Assembly: GCF_001485475.2 (NCBI RefSeq)
Contig: NZ_DF977003.1
Span: 1-64,000, forward strand
DNA length: 64,000 bases
Direction: 5' to 3'
From: Tepidanaerobacter syntrophicus
Lineage (GTDB): Bacteria > Bacillota > Thermosediminibacteria > Thermosediminibacterales > Tepidanaerobacteraceae
Position 1 is the first letter of the stretch, and every line of letters starts with the position of its first letter. Below, one piece after another: positions 46,150 to 55,241 of the stretch. The translations under genes and the position numbers were made by a program. The notes under the pieces were generated by a model. That model was not told the DNA's origin. It saw only the letters and a program-made list of their open reading frames with translations, and did not search any database.

Positions 46150-47583
46150 TTACAGATTTTTTCGCTTAAGCCATATCACAAAACCTATTGCCAGTATACA
46201 TCCTGGCGGTATTATAACTGCCGCATAAAAAATACGATTCATTGTATCACCTGTAAGATTTACAAAAGGCGGTTCATCGTTTTTGGAAGGAATACTAAGT
46301 GCATCATCCGAAACTTGCAAAAGCCAGTTTATACTTCCTGCTGCAAAATCTAGGTTTCCGGCAAGACCTATGGATTTTGCGCCCAAAAAAGCTACATCTC
46401 CTACGATAACTGCAATAGGCTCACCGATTTCAGAATCAGGAGCTGTAATAGTATTTGGTTCTACCGGTGATTCATTTTTTGAAGCAGGTTTTTTAGATAC
46501 TGCATAGGCTAAATGCAGAGGACCTGACACATCTTTTTCATCTAGAGATACTTGAGACTGTTCCAAGTCCGTTTCTCCAAATGCTTGATCGCTTGTAACA
46601 AGAAGTGATTTTACTTGCAAGTTTTCGGGAATTTTCTCTAAAGGTGCAAGGCTTCGAGCGTAAGGAAAAACCACCGAGAGTTTTTTATCCAAAAGAGCCT
46701 GAGTAACCTCATGCCTTTCTACCATAGGTACAGGACTTAATGGGTCTGAATAAAAGGATCTTTGTGGATCTGTAACAATATCGTCATGTATTTCTACACC
46801 AAGACCTGCAATAAGCTCCTTCCAGCCACCCAGTGACACCTTTGGATCAGTAGGTGTAAGGAATATTAATATCTTGCCGCCTGACTGAATATATTTTTCT
46901 AAAAGGGCTTTTTCATTGGGCATTAAATCTTTTTGAGGACCTGCCGATATTAGAAGGTCAGCATCTTCCGGAATTTTCCCTACCACAGGTAAATCCAGTT
47001 GCCTTGTTGTATAACCTTCACCTTGTAAAAACGAATTAAAACTATCTAAATCAGATATGGAACTTAATTCACCATGTCCTGAAAGAAAGTAAATTACTGC
47101 TTGGTTTTGCTGTTTTAAGTTAAGTATTGCCCGAGTTATAGCTTGTTCGCCATTAAAATTCATTGAATACTGGTTTGCAGAGGGAGAATAAAGATTGTAA
47201 GGACTTATTGTTTGCTGATGTTTCGTACCTTCAACAATGATAGTGTTATAGTCTTGAATATTGTATTTTTTAGCAATAGCAGGTTCCTTTTCTGGATCAA
47301 TAAATTTTACTTCAATTTTATCAGAGGCGAAATCGTACTCCTTCAAAAGATTTTTTATATCTGTTGATATGCTGCTGCCTTCAGCAATAAAGGCAGTAAT
47401 TTTTATACTTTCATCCAACTGACTTATAACTTCTTTGGTTTTTGAAGAAAGAGTAAAGCGGTGAGATTTCGTAAGGTCCCATCTGTAATGATATTGAGCG
47501 CATATAAGATTGACTGCGATAAGTACTATGACCAAAAAGATTGTAATAAAAGTATAATAAACTTTTTTTGAAATTTTATTCAT
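46150..47583 (-). CDS. GldG-like ABC transporter auxiliary subunit
   Basis: A 477-aa protein: N-terminal TM (about residues 8-28), an extracytoplasmic ABC_transp_aux/GldG domain (with FLSGHGE near 163), and a C-terminal TM (about 452-472). In Flavobacterium GldG works with GldA and GldF in gliding; outside Bacteroidetes the role is unclear. ATG 47583 follows AGGAGG. It forms an operon with the permease and ATPase genes. Confidence 0.85.
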   Translation of the reverse strand: MNKISKKVYYTFITIFLVIVLIAVNLICAQYHYRWDLTKSHRFTLSSKTKEVISQLDESIKITAFIAEGSSISTDIKNLLKEYDFASDKIEVKFIDPEKEPAIAKKYNIQDYNTIIVEGTKHQQTISPYNLYSPSANQYSMNFNGEQAITRAILNLKQQNQAVIYFLSGHGELSSISDLDSFNSFLQGEGYTTRQLDLPVVGKIPEDADLLISAGPQKDLMPNEKALLEKYIQSGGKILIFLTPTDPKVSLGGWKELIAGLGVEIHDDIVTDPQRSFYSDPLSPVPMVERHEVTQALLDKKLSVVFPYARSLAPLEKIPENLQVKSLLVTSDQAFGETDLEQSQVSLDEKDVSGPLHLAYAVSKKPASKNESPVEPNTITAPDSEIGEPIAVIVGDVAFLGAKSIGLAGNLDFAAGSINWLLQVSDDALSIPSKNDEPPFVNLTGDTMNRIFYAAVIIPPGCILAIGFVIWLKRKNL

Positions 47584-47594
47584 GCCGTTTCCTC

Positions 47595-48305
47595 CTATGA
47601 GCAGGTGCGCCGTGAGATGTTGATCGCTGATAAGGTCAGAGAAACTAATATTATACTTACAAAATATACAAGATGAGATGTATCAATTATTCCTCGCAGA
47701 AAATCCATATAGTGTTCTGACATTGAAAGTGTCTTAATAAATGAACTTAATATACCAGAAGTGTTCGAGGAAAGCCAGCTTGACACCCATAAAAGAAGCA
47801 AAACCCCGAAACTTAATATACTTGCAACTACCTGACTTGTAGTCAAAGAAGAACATAGCAGGCCAACAGAAATATATGATGCGACAAGAAGAAGGAACCC
47901 AATATATGAAACGATTATAATACCGCTGTCAGGAGCCGAAAGAGCAAATAGAATCCCCGGGTAAATCAGAGTAAATGCAGTTATAAAAAGAAAAAACACC
48001 AATGAAGCCAGGTATTTACCAATAATCAATTGAAAAACAGAAATAGGCGAAGTAAGCAAAAATTCCATAGTTCCCGCCTGCTCCTCGCCGGCTAAAAGCT
48101 TCATGGTGAGAGCGGGAACAGTGAAAATAAGCACTACCCCCAGATTCATAAAGACACCTGTAAGATCCGCTATTCGAGAAACAAATAGGTTTACTGAAAA
48201 AAAGTAACCAGCAAGACCTAATATCACAGCGCCGATGACGTATGCAATCGGTGAATAAAATATACTTTTAAGTTCCTTTTTAAATATAGATATTATTGCA
48301 TTCAT
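47595..48305 (-). CDS. GldF-like ABC transporter permease
   Basis: A 236-aa ABC-2 type permease with six hydrophobic segments and the motif PALTMKLLAGEEQAGTMEFLL typical of the NosY/GldF group. ATG 48305 overlaps the ATPase stop (ATGA). Confidence 0.88.
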   Translation of the reverse strand: MNAIISIFKKELKSIFYSPIAYVIGAVILGLAGYFFSVNLFVSRIADLTGVFMNLGVVLIFTVPALTMKLLAGEEQAGTMEFLLTSPISVFQLIIGKYLASLVFFLFITAFTLIYPGILFALSAPDSGIIIVSYIGFLLLVASYISVGLLCSSLTTSQVVASILSFGVLLLLWVSSWLSSNTSGILSSFIKTLSMSEHYMDFLRGIIDTSHLVYFVSIILVSLTLSAINISRRTCS

Positions 48306-49282
48306 TTTGTTTTACCTGCCTCCCATTGCGGTTTTGCGCTTATTACAGGTTCTTCGGTTACAAGCTGCAAAAAAATATCCTCTAAAGACATAACATAGGA
48401 TCTCATTTCTAATATTGGAAAATTGTTATTTGCCATTGCGTAAAAAAGTTGTTCGCGCACATCCTTGTCCATCTCAGATTCTATAGTATATTCGCATAAG
48501 TTATCATTCAATACCTTGCTCACTTCAACGCTTTCTATGCCGGAAAGATTAGAAAGTATCTCCAATATCTTATCATTTGAACCCCTTGCCTGGATTACTA
48601 CTTTATGATGCCCCATTAGGGATTTGCCCAAGTTTTGCGGCGTATTTTCCGCTATCAAATTTCCCTTATTAATTATGGCTACTCTGTGACACAAACTGCT
48701 TACCTCAGGTAGTATATGGGAACTTAATATCACAGTTCTTTTTCCGGAAAGGCTTTTTATAAGCTGCCTGATTTCGGTTATTTGCTGAGGGTCAAGGCCT
48801 ACCGTAGGTTCATCAAGTATCAACACATCCGGATCTGACACCAATGCCTGAGCAAGGCCTGTTCTTTGCTTGTACCCCCTGGAAAGACGGCCGATTAGGC
48901 GATTTTTTACATCCCCGATTCCGACTTCTTCGATTACCTTACTTACTCTCCTGGCTTTTTCTTTACCTTTTAAACCCTTTAGCTCGCCTGCAAAATTTAG
49001 GTACTCGTAAACCGTCATATCTTTGTAAATAGGCGGATTTTCCGGCAAATAGCCTATATGTCTTTTGGCTAAGACAGGTTGTTTTGCCATATCAAATCCT
49101 GCTACTTTTACAATTCCTGATGTGGGAGCCAGGTATCCTGTAATTATTCGCATTGTAGTTGATTTACCGGCACCATTCGGCCCGAGAAGACCCAGAATTT
49201 CCCCGTTTTTTACAAAAAATGATATATTACTTATGGCAATTTTATTTCCGTACTTTTTTGTTACATTAGACAGCTCGATCAA
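48302..49282 (-). CDS. GldA/NosF-like ABC transporter ATPase
   Basis: About 326 aa: Walker A LGPNGAGKST, signature LSRGYKQRTGLAQAL (RG in place of GG), Walker B VLILDEPTVGLDP, and a DUF4162-like C-terminal part. TTG at 49282 with GAGGTG upstream is preferred over an upstream start. It drives the GldFG-like membrane parts. Confidence 0.9.
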   Translation of the reverse strand: MIELSNVTKKYGNKIAISNISFFVKNGEILGLLGPNGAGKSTTMRIITGYLAPTSGIVKVAGFDMAKQPVLAKRHIGYLPENPPIYKDMTVYEYLNFAGELKGLKGKEKARRVSKVIEEVGIGDVKNRLIGRLSRGYKQRTGLAQALVSDPDVLILDEPTVGLDPQQITEIRQLIKSLSGKRTVILSSHILPEVSSLCHRVAIINKGNLIAENTPQNLGKSLMGHHKVVIQARGSNDKILEILSNLSGIESVEVSKVLNDNLCEYTIESEMDKDVREQLFYAMANNNFPILEMRSYVMSLEDIFLQLVTEEPVISAKPQWEAGKTK

Positions 49283-49354
49283 AATGAACACCTCGCCTAA
49301 TAACCTAATAAAGAGCATTAAAAATTTATTTTAAAGTACTAAGATATAGTAAAA

Positions 49355-49382
49355 ATTATACCATATTAGGACTCGATTTCAA
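49355..49382 (-). promoter_or_regulatory. Promoter of Gld-type ABC operon
   Basis: Minus strand TTGAAA (49382-49377), 16-nt spacer, TATAAT (49360-49355). Confidence 0.65.
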
Positions 49383-49460
49383 ATTTTATGAAGTAAATAA
49401 AATAAAGTTCAGATTTCAACGAAGAAAAAACCGGATATATCACAAATTCATTATTTCTAT

Positions 49461-49488
49461 TTGTTTTATTTCAAGAATCAAGTATAAT
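49461..49488 (+). promoter_or_regulatory. Promoter of DedA gene
   Basis: TTGTTT (49461-49466), 16-nt spacer, TATAAT (49483-49488). Confidence 0.55.
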
Positions 49489-49507
49489 TATAAAAGGTGA
49501 TGTGTTT

Positions 49508-50116
49508 ATGTCTTTGCCACAAACTCCAAATCAATTTATATATTCTTATGGCTATTATGGGCTTTTTGCTTTTTTAGTATTAGAGGGCCTGGGCCTTCCT
49601 TTACCGGTCCAAATAATATTTATGGCTACTGCATATCTTATACGCATCGGAGCAATGTCGACCTGCAGTGTAATTATTATTTCTACTTTCGGCAACTTAT
49701 TTGGCAATATTATTGCATATTATATAGGCTACCGCGGCGGCGAGCGGATTTTTGAAAAGTTGAACAAATTTTTAAAAATAAGTAAAGAAGATATAACAAA
49801 GATCAAAAAGTGGTTTGAAAAATATGGGAGCATCACAAATTTAGTTAGCAGGTGGGTGGGAATTACAAGGACACCCGCAATATGGGTAGCCGGCGTTTTT
49901 AAGATAAATTTTTTATCATATACATTGTTTTCATTTATCGGCGATTTAGTATGGACGATTTTTTGGGTTGCATTATTTAACACAGCCAGCCCATACTTAC
50001 ACTGGCTTTTTACGTTTTTCTCACATTACAGCCTTCTTTTTTTGATTCTGATATTTATTGCCGTATACTTATCTTGGCATTGGTTTTACAAGATATTCAA
50101 GCAAAAAAGTACTTGA
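49508..50116 (+). CDS. DedA-family membrane protein
   Basis: About 202 aa with five or six hydrophobic segments. The DedA/SNARE-associated core includes EGLGLPLPVQIIF near the N-terminus, GNIIAYYIGYRGGER and the RWVGITRTP motif with its basic residues. DedA proteins are thought to be lipid flippases (undecaprenyl phosphate or phosphatidylethanolamine) needed for envelope integrity. ATG 49508 after AAGGTGATG. Confidence 0.88.
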   Translation: MSLPQTPNQFIYSYGYYGLFAFLVLEGLGLPLPVQIIFMATAYLIRIGAMSTCSVIIISTFGNLFGNIIAYYIGYRGGERIFEKLNKFLKISKEDITKIKKWFEKYGSITNLVSRWVGITRTPAIWVAGVFKINFLSYTLFSFIGDLVWTIFWVALFNTASPYLHWLFTFFSHYSLLFLILIFIAVYLSWHWFYKIFKQKST

Positions 50117-50131
50117 AAATACATGTTTACC

Positions 50132-50160
50132 TTGTGAAATAGGTTATTTGGGTATATAAT
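50132..50160 (+). promoter_or_regulatory. Promoter of cobalamin operon leader
   Basis: TTGTGA (50132-50137), 17-nt spacer, TATAAT (50155-50160). Transcription would start near 50167, upstream of both structured RNA parts. Confidence 0.7.
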
Positions 50161-50188
50161 TGTTATGTATTTAAAATTTAGCATTCTA

Positions 50189-50295
50189 GGGCAGGAACTG
50201 CCCAAAGTTAAGCCTGCGGAGAACGCATGAGACCTATTTACTAGGTATGTTCTGAGAAACAGGAAGCCAGCCACTTTTATAATTGGCGGCAGTTC
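50189..50295 (+). ncRNA. Unidentified structured RNA before the cobalamin riboswitch
   Basis: Several stems are visible: GGGCAG-GAA-CTGCCC (50189-50203), ACCT/AGGT inside GAA..CAT/ATGTTC (50221-50252), CCTG/CAGG (50213-50216 with 50260-50263) and GCCaGCCA/TGGCGGC (50266-50290 approx.). A long-range pairing GAACTGCC (50195-50202) with GGCAGTTC (50288-50295) would compete with the first hairpin. It ends exactly where the riboswitch P1 begins. I recognise no known family; it could be an extra sensor domain or separate RNA. Confidence 0.5.
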
Positions 50296-50442
50296 ACCAG
50301 GTGCCGCAAGGTTAAAAGGGAATCAGGTTAAAATCCTGAGCGGTCCCGCCACTGTAATCGGGGATAAACTGTTATGCCACTGGGAAACCGGGAAGGCGCA
50401 GCTAAAATGATCCGAGAGCCAGGAAACCTGCCTGTGAGTGAA
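50293..50442 (+). promoter_or_regulatory. Adenosylcobalamin riboswitch
   Basis: Conserved parts in order: AGGTGCC (50299), AAAAGGGAA, CAGGTTAAAATCCTG, GCGGTCCCGCCACTGTAA, GCCACTGGGAA, and the B12 box AGCCAGGAAACCTGCC (50417-50432). TTCAC (50293-50297) pairs with GTGAA (50438-50442) as P1. It controls the btuF-cobC operon. Confidence 0.95.
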
Positions 50443-50493
50443 GTACGAGCCTTCGGAAGAAAGGGATGTACTAGAAAGCATTGGCAAAAACAC

Positions 50494-50529
50494 CCCGGTT
50501 TTCGAAAAAGAAGGCCGGGTTATTTTTTT
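50494..50529 (+). terminator. Riboswitch expression-platform terminator
   Basis: CCCGG (50494-50498) pairs with CCGGG (50515-50519), with an inner TTTTC/GAAAA extension, followed by TTATTTTTTT. It lies between the B12 box and btuF, consistent with transcription attenuation when cobalamin is bound. Confidence 0.8.
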
Positions 50530-50542
50530 AGAAGGGGTAAAG

Positions 50543-51499
50543 ATGAAAATGAAAAACAAATCAAAAATTATATTAACAATCTTTATTATTTCTTTATTTA
50601 TACTGACAGCGTGCAGCAATAAGACAGCGGCACCTTCCACAGACTCAAAAGAAGCAAAAAATTTCGAAGAATTCCCACTTACTATAGAAGACCAAATGGG
50701 AAGAAAAGTTACTATTGAAAAGCAACCTGAAAGAATAGTATCGCTTGCACCTAGCAATACCGAGATACTGTTTAATTTAGAGCTCGGTGATAAGATTGTG
50801 GGGGTTACCGATTTTTGCGACTATCCTGAAGAAGCTAAGACGAAGGAAAAAATAGGCGGATTTTCAGAACCTAATATTGAAAAAATAATTTCACTGCAAC
50901 CTGATATAGTTTTTGCTACAAACATGCATCAAAAACCGGTGGAAGAACTGGAAAAATTAGGTATTCCGGCCGTGGTTTTGGATCCGAAGGATTTTGATGA
51001 TATGTTGGCAAGCGTCGAAACTATGGGAAGAGCAACAGGCCAAAGTGAAAAAGCTGCCAAGATAGTAAATGACTTAAAAGCCAGAATGGAAGATATAGAA
51101 AATAAAACAGCAAAACTTACAGAGGATCGCAGACCCAAAGTTTACTATGAGATATGGCCTTCTCCTATTACTACGGCAGGCCCGGGAACTTTTGTAAATG
51201 ATATAATACAAAAGGCAGGCGGTATAAATATCGCAGGCGATGCAAAAAAATCCTACCCTGAGTATAGCGTAGAAATGATTGTAGCAAAAAATCCGGATAT
51301 AATTATATTTTCTCACCACGGCTCAAGTAACCAGTCTGTAGAAGATATACTTTCCAGGCAAGGCTGGAAAAATGTAAATGCCATAAAAAATAAGAAAGTG
51401 TTTTATATTGATGAGAATTTAGTTCAAAGAGCTACACCCAGGCTTGTAGACGGTTTGGAAGAGATGGCAAAAATAATTCATCCAGAGCTCTTTAAATAA
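50543..51499 (+). CDS. btuF: Cobalamin/cobinamide ABC transporter substrate-binding lipoprotein (BtuF-like)
   Basis: A 318-aa lipoprotein: signal peptide with lipobox LTAC, then a TroA/BtuF-type fold (QMGRKVTIEKQPERIVSLAPSNTE at the start of the domain). ATG 50543 follows AAGGGG; the longer upstream frame lies within the riboswitch and is not coding. Placement behind an AdoCbl riboswitch and before cobalamin salvage genes makes a corrinoid the ligand rather than iron siderophores. Confidence 0.9.
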   Translation: MKMKNKSKIILTIFIISLFILTACSNKTAAPSTDSKEAKNFEEFPLTIEDQMGRKVTIEKQPERIVSLAPSNTEILFNLELGDKIVGVTDFCDYPEEAKTKEKIGGFSEPNIEKIISLQPDIVFATNMHQKPVEELEKLGIPAVVLDPKDFDDMLASVETMGRATGQSEKAAKIVNDLKARMEDIENKTAKLTEDRRPKVYYEIWPSPITTAGPGTFVNDIIQKAGGINIAGDAKKSYPEYSVEMIVAKNPDIIIFSHHGSSNQSVEDILSRQGWKNVNAIKNKKVFYIDENLVQRATPRLVDGLEEMAKIIHPELFK

Positions 51500-51528
51500 T
51501 GTTTGCAACGTCGGATGGAGGAAATACA

Positions 51529-52587
51529 GTGGACAGTTATCGACTTAGAAATATGCGTTCATATGCTCGCTATGCTTGTATAATTGCTGCAATAATAATA
51601 TCAGGTATTTTCGCCTTGAGTATAGGAACCGTAAATGTGGCAACAGATAAAGTTTTTAAAATTGTCTTAAGTCGCTTGCCAGTTTTAAAAGATTTCATCA
51701 TTAAAAACTGGACTGCTACTGATGAAACAATTATTCTGCAGCTTAGATTTCCGAGGATAATTTTATCCTTTCTAGTAGGAGCTGAGCTTTCAGCAGCGGG
51801 TACGATATATCAAGGAGTGTTTCGCAACCCCATGGCAGATCCTTATATTATAGGTTCTTCGGCCGGCGCATCTTTAGGCGCTTCTCTTGGAATTTTATTT
51901 TTTCCCGCCATGAAAATCTTCGGCATAGGATCGGTTCCATTTTTTGCCTTTATTGGTGCGGCAGGAACCATATTTTTAGTTTACAGTCTTGCAAGTGTTG
52001 GCGGCAGGACATATTCTTTTACACTTCTTCTTTCAGGCGTTGCGGTCAGCAGCTTTATTTCTGCTCTTGTTTCTTTTTTTATGTATTTCAGCGACGAAAG
52101 GCTTCACCAGATATATTTTTGGCTTATGGGAAGTTTTTCTTCTCAAGGATGGAATGAAGTATATTTGAATTTACCGTATGGCGTTATAGGGTTCGTTTTC
52201 GCTTATTGGAATTTACGAGAAATAAACATATTGCAACTCGGAGAAGAGACAGCGTTTTTTACAGGTGTTGATACAGAAAGAGTAAAAAGAATGTCTTTGG
52301 CAGCGGCTTCCCTGCTTACAGCATCTGCGGTAGCGGTTAGCGGTGTAATTGGTTTTGTAGGGCTCATAATTCCCCACATAACTCGAGCTATAATAGGACC
52401 GGACTACAGGCAGTTATTTTCTGTTTCAGCTCTTGTGGGCGGACTTTATCTAATGCTTGCTGACACCATCTCTAGAGTTATAATAGCTCCAACAGAACTG
52501 CCCGTAGGAATATTGACAGCGCTGTTTGGCGGGCCGTTTTTTATCTATCTTCTTTTTCAAAAGAAGAATAAGGACTATAAGATTTAG
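51529..52587 (+). CDS. btuC: Cobalamin ABC transporter permease (BtuC/FecCD family)
   Basis: A 352-aa permease with about ten helices, and FecCD motifs (RFPRIILSFLVGAELSAAG and GLIIPHITRAIIGPDYR). GTG 51529 with GGAGG 7 nt upstream is preferred to ATG 51499 overlapping btuF. No BtuD ATPase gene follows, so the ATPase must come from elsewhere. Confidence 0.9.
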   Translation: MDSYRLRNMRSYARYACIIAAIIISGIFALSIGTVNVATDKVFKIVLSRLPVLKDFIIKNWTATDETIILQLRFPRIILSFLVGAELSAAGTIYQGVFRNPMADPYIIGSSAGASLGASLGILFFPAMKIFGIGSVPFFAFIGAAGTIFLVYSLASVGGRTYSFTLLLSGVAVSSFISALVSFFMYFSDERLHQIYFWLMGSFSSQGWNEVYLNLPYGVIGFVFAYWNLREINILQLGEETAFFTGVDTERVKRMSLAAASLLTASAVAVSGVIGFVGLIIPHITRAIIGPDYRQLFSVSALVGGLYLMLADTISRVIIAPTELPVGILTALFGGPFFIYLLFQKKNKDYKI

Positions 52588-52605
52588 AGCATAAGGAGAC
52601 GAGAT

Positions 52606-53163
52606 ATGAAAACACTTTTTGTTACAGGAGGAGCAAGGAGCGGCAAAAGCAAATTTGCAGAAGGAGAAGCCAAAAGACAAGGCGGGAAAGCGATTTATGT
52701 AGCTACAGCCCAAGCCCTCGATGAAGAAATGACTCACAGGATAGCTGTACATAAAAAGAGAAGACCTGACAACTGGTTTACCATCGAGGAACCGAGATAT
52801 TTATCCAGAGCTTTGAGCGAAATTCGGCTAAATGAAAAGTTTAAAGAATATGATACAATTTTAATAGATTGTATTGCACTTTTTGTGTCAAACTGGCTGC
52901 CACTGGAAAGGGCAGAAGATGTTAACTTGCATGATGCTCTTAGAATTGACTTATTAAACGAAATCGATGCTATAATACAGGAACTGACAAGAATTGAACA
53001 AAAAGTAATTATTGTTTCAAACGAGGTAGGTATGGGACTGGTGCCGGAGTATCCCCTTGGGCGTTTATACAGGGATCTGCTGGGTGAAGTAAATCAAAAG
53101 ATAGCGTCGGCAGCTGACGAAGTGGTGTTTATGGTTTCCGGATTGCCAATAAAATTGAAATAA
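52606..53163 (+). CDS. cobU: Adenosylcobinamide kinase / guanylyltransferase
   Basis: A 185-aa enzyme: P-loop GGARSGKS at the N-terminus, His in [10 protein letters not shown] as the guanylylation region and [18 protein letters not shown]. It phosphorylates adenosylcobinamide and activates it as the GDP form for nucleotide-loop assembly. Confidence 0.96.
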   Translation: MKTLFVTGGARSGKSKFAEGEAKRQGGKAIYVATAQALDEEMTHRIAVHKKRRPDNWFTIEEPRYLSRALSEIRLNEKFKEYDTILIDCIALFVSNWLPLERAEDVNLHDALRIDLLNEIDAIIQELTRIEQKVIIVSNEVGMGLVPEYPLGRLYRDLLGEVNQKIASAADEVVFMVSGLPIKLK

Positions 53164-53184
53164 AGATGTATGGGGGTGAATGCT

Positions 53185-54123
53185 TTGCAGGGTAAAGCTA
53201 TTTGTCCGGCAAGTTGCGGCGAGATTATAGAAGGAACTATAGATAACACTAATATTTTGGTAACTTGTCCCATAGCAATTTATACAGAAGTATCGGTTAA
53301 ACTGAACAATGAAAAAAACAAATACACATGCGACAGTAATCTGGAATGCAATAAAACAATCCAAGCAGTGAGAAAAACTCTCAAATATTTTAATGCCGTC
53401 GATCTGGGAGCAGATATAAAAGTTAAGAGCAATATACCTTGTGGGATAGGTCTTTCATCTAGCACAGCAGATATCACCGCAGCCTGTTTTGCCACAGCCC
53501 AAGCCCTTGGCGAGAGCATATCCCCTGATATAGTAGCTGATATAGCGCTTTCCATTGAACCCAGCGATGGCATAATGTATCCCGGAATCACGCTATTTGA
53601 CCATATAGAGGGAAAAATACGAAAAAGATTAGGTTTTCTGCCGAAGATGGATGTTTATATTATAGATACAGGAGAAAAAGTCGATACTGAACAATTTAAC
53701 AATATGAAAGAGTTAAGAGAAAAAAACCGACAAAAAGAGCCGGCTATCAAGGAAGCATTGAGCATTGTCTTTTCTGCGTTTCAAAAAAAAGATCTTAGAC
53801 TTCTAGGCCAAGCCATGAAAATAAGTGCCCTGGCACATCAATCTATTTTGCCCAAACCTCATTTACCGGATATTATCGATTTAGGAGAAAAATACAGTGC
53901 AATCGGAATAAATATTGCCCACAGCGGTTCTGCAATCGGTATGTTTTTTGAAAAAGATTATGATATAAACCAAAACCTTTGGAAAGAACTCGATGCTATA
54001 ATGCATAACTATAGTATAACGTATCGTATTACTAAAACTTGCACCTGCGGCGGCGGGCCAAAGACTATTCAAATCTACTCAAATAAAAATCTATTTCAAG
54101 CAAAAGAGAAAGCTGAAGGTTAG
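53185..54123 (+). CDS. pduX: L-threonine kinase (PduX-like GHMP kinase)
   Basis: About 312 aa, GHMP kinase fold with the ATP loop PCGIGLSSSTADI near residue 90. In this setting (next to CobD decarboxylase) it makes L-threonine O-3-phosphate, precursor of the aminopropanol linker of cobalamin. The start is likely TTG 53185, with GGGGGTG upstream; an in-frame ATG at 53170 overlaps that site. Confidence 0.9.
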   Translation: MQGKAICPASCGEIIEGTIDNTNILVTCPIAIYTEVSVKLNNEKNKYTCDSNLECNKTIQAVRKTLKYFNAVDLGADIKVKSNIPCGIGLSSSTADITAACFATAQALGESISPDIVADIALSIEPSDGIMYPGITLFDHIEGKIRKRLGFLPKMDVYIIDTGEKVDTEQFNNMKELREKNRQKEPAIKEALSIVFSAFQKKDLRLLGQAMKISALAHQSILPKPHLPDIIDLGEKYSAIGINIAHSGSAIGMFFEKDYDINQNLWKELDAIMHNYSITYRITKTCTCGGGPKTIQIYSNKNLFQAKEKAEG

Positions 54124-54131
54124 GAGAAAAA

Positions 54132-55241
54132 ATGCAAAAAGATCGCATTCATGGAGGAAATGTATATAAAGCTGCAAAAGAACTAAATGTGTCACCTAAT
54201 GAGATATTGGACTTTAGTGCCAACATCAACCCTTTAGGATTTCCGCATGCTGTTGAAAAAATCATATTAGAACACATAAAAGATATTGCTTATTATCCTG
54301 ATACAGAGCAAAACGAATTAAGAGAAGCAGCGGCATCTTATTATGGCACCAAGCCATCCTGCATCATGCCGGGCAATGGTTCTGTGGAACTTATAAATAT
54401 AGTGTTTGAAGCGATAGAGCCGAAAGAAGTTATAATACCTTCACCTACTTTTTTAGAATATGCCCGTATTTGCAAGAATCGCCGGCTTAAAACACGTCTT
54501 TTAGATCTTACCGCTAATAACTTTATTCTGGATACAGAGTTATTTAATAGAATAAAAAATACCATAAGCCCAAATTCACTTTTTATAGTATGTAATCCAA
54601 ATAATCCCACTGGTATCATCGCCAAGAAAAGTGATTTAACAGTAACGCTGGAAGAGCTTAAAACCAGAAATTCCTACCTGATGATTGATGAAGCTTTTAT
54701 GGATTTTGTAGAAGAAAATGAAAGCATGGTAGATTTTATTGAACAATATGATAATCTTATAATATTAAAATCTGTAACGAAATTTTTTGCAATACCAGGT
54801 CTAAGGTTGGGGTTTGTTCTTACGAATCCTGAACTTATGAGAACATTTTATAATTTAAAGGATCCCTGGAATATCAATACCTTTGCAGGATTTGTTGGAA
54901 CAGAGATATTTAAAGACGAAAAATATATTCAAGATACACGATCCTATATCTCAAGAGAGAAAAAACGACTTTGGAAAAATATTAGCAAAATACCTAATCT
55001 GGAGCCTGTGTTTCCGGAAGCGAACTTTATTTTTGCAAAAACAATAGGCAAAATTAAAGTTACAGCGCTTGCTGAGAAGCTAAAACAAAAAAAGATTTTA
55101 ATCCGCAGCTGCTCAAATTATGATTTTTTAAATGAGAATTTCTTCAGAATTGCAGTAAAAAAATCAGAAGAAAATGATATATTAATTTCTGCACTAAATG
55201 AGATACTTTGCATAAATACGAAAAAAGAGGACAACTTATGA
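54132..55241 (+). CDS. cobD: Threonine-phosphate decarboxylase
   Basis: A 369-aa PLP class I/II aminotransferase-fold enzyme. SANINPLG at the N-terminus, VCNPNNPTG, and Schiff-base Lys in KSVTKFFAIPGLRLGF identify it. It makes aminopropanol phosphate for CbiB. Overlaps cbiB by 4 nt (ATGA). Confidence 0.95.
   Translation: MQKDRIHGGNVYKAAKELNVSPNEILDFSANINPLGFPHAVEKIILEHIKDIAYYPDTEQNELREAAASYYGTKPSCIMPGNGSVELINIVFEAIEPKEVIIPSPTFLEYARICKNRRLKTRLLDLTANNFILDTELFNRIKNTISPNSLFIVCNPNNPTGIIAKKSDLTVTLEELKTRNSYLMIDEAFMDFVEENESMVDFIEQYDNLIILKSVTKFFAIPGLRLGFVLTNPELMRTFYNLKDPWNINTFAGFVGTEIFKDEKYIQDTRSYISREKKRLWKNISKIPNLEPVFPEANFIFAKTIGKIKVTALAEKLKQKKILIRSCSNYDFLNENFFRIAVKKSEENDILISALNEILCINTKKEDNL

Noticed and set aside
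50438-50542. N-terminal extension of the BtuF frame
   Set aside because: It lies in the riboswitch tail and terminator, and the lipoprotein signal begins at ATG 50543 with its own ribosome site.
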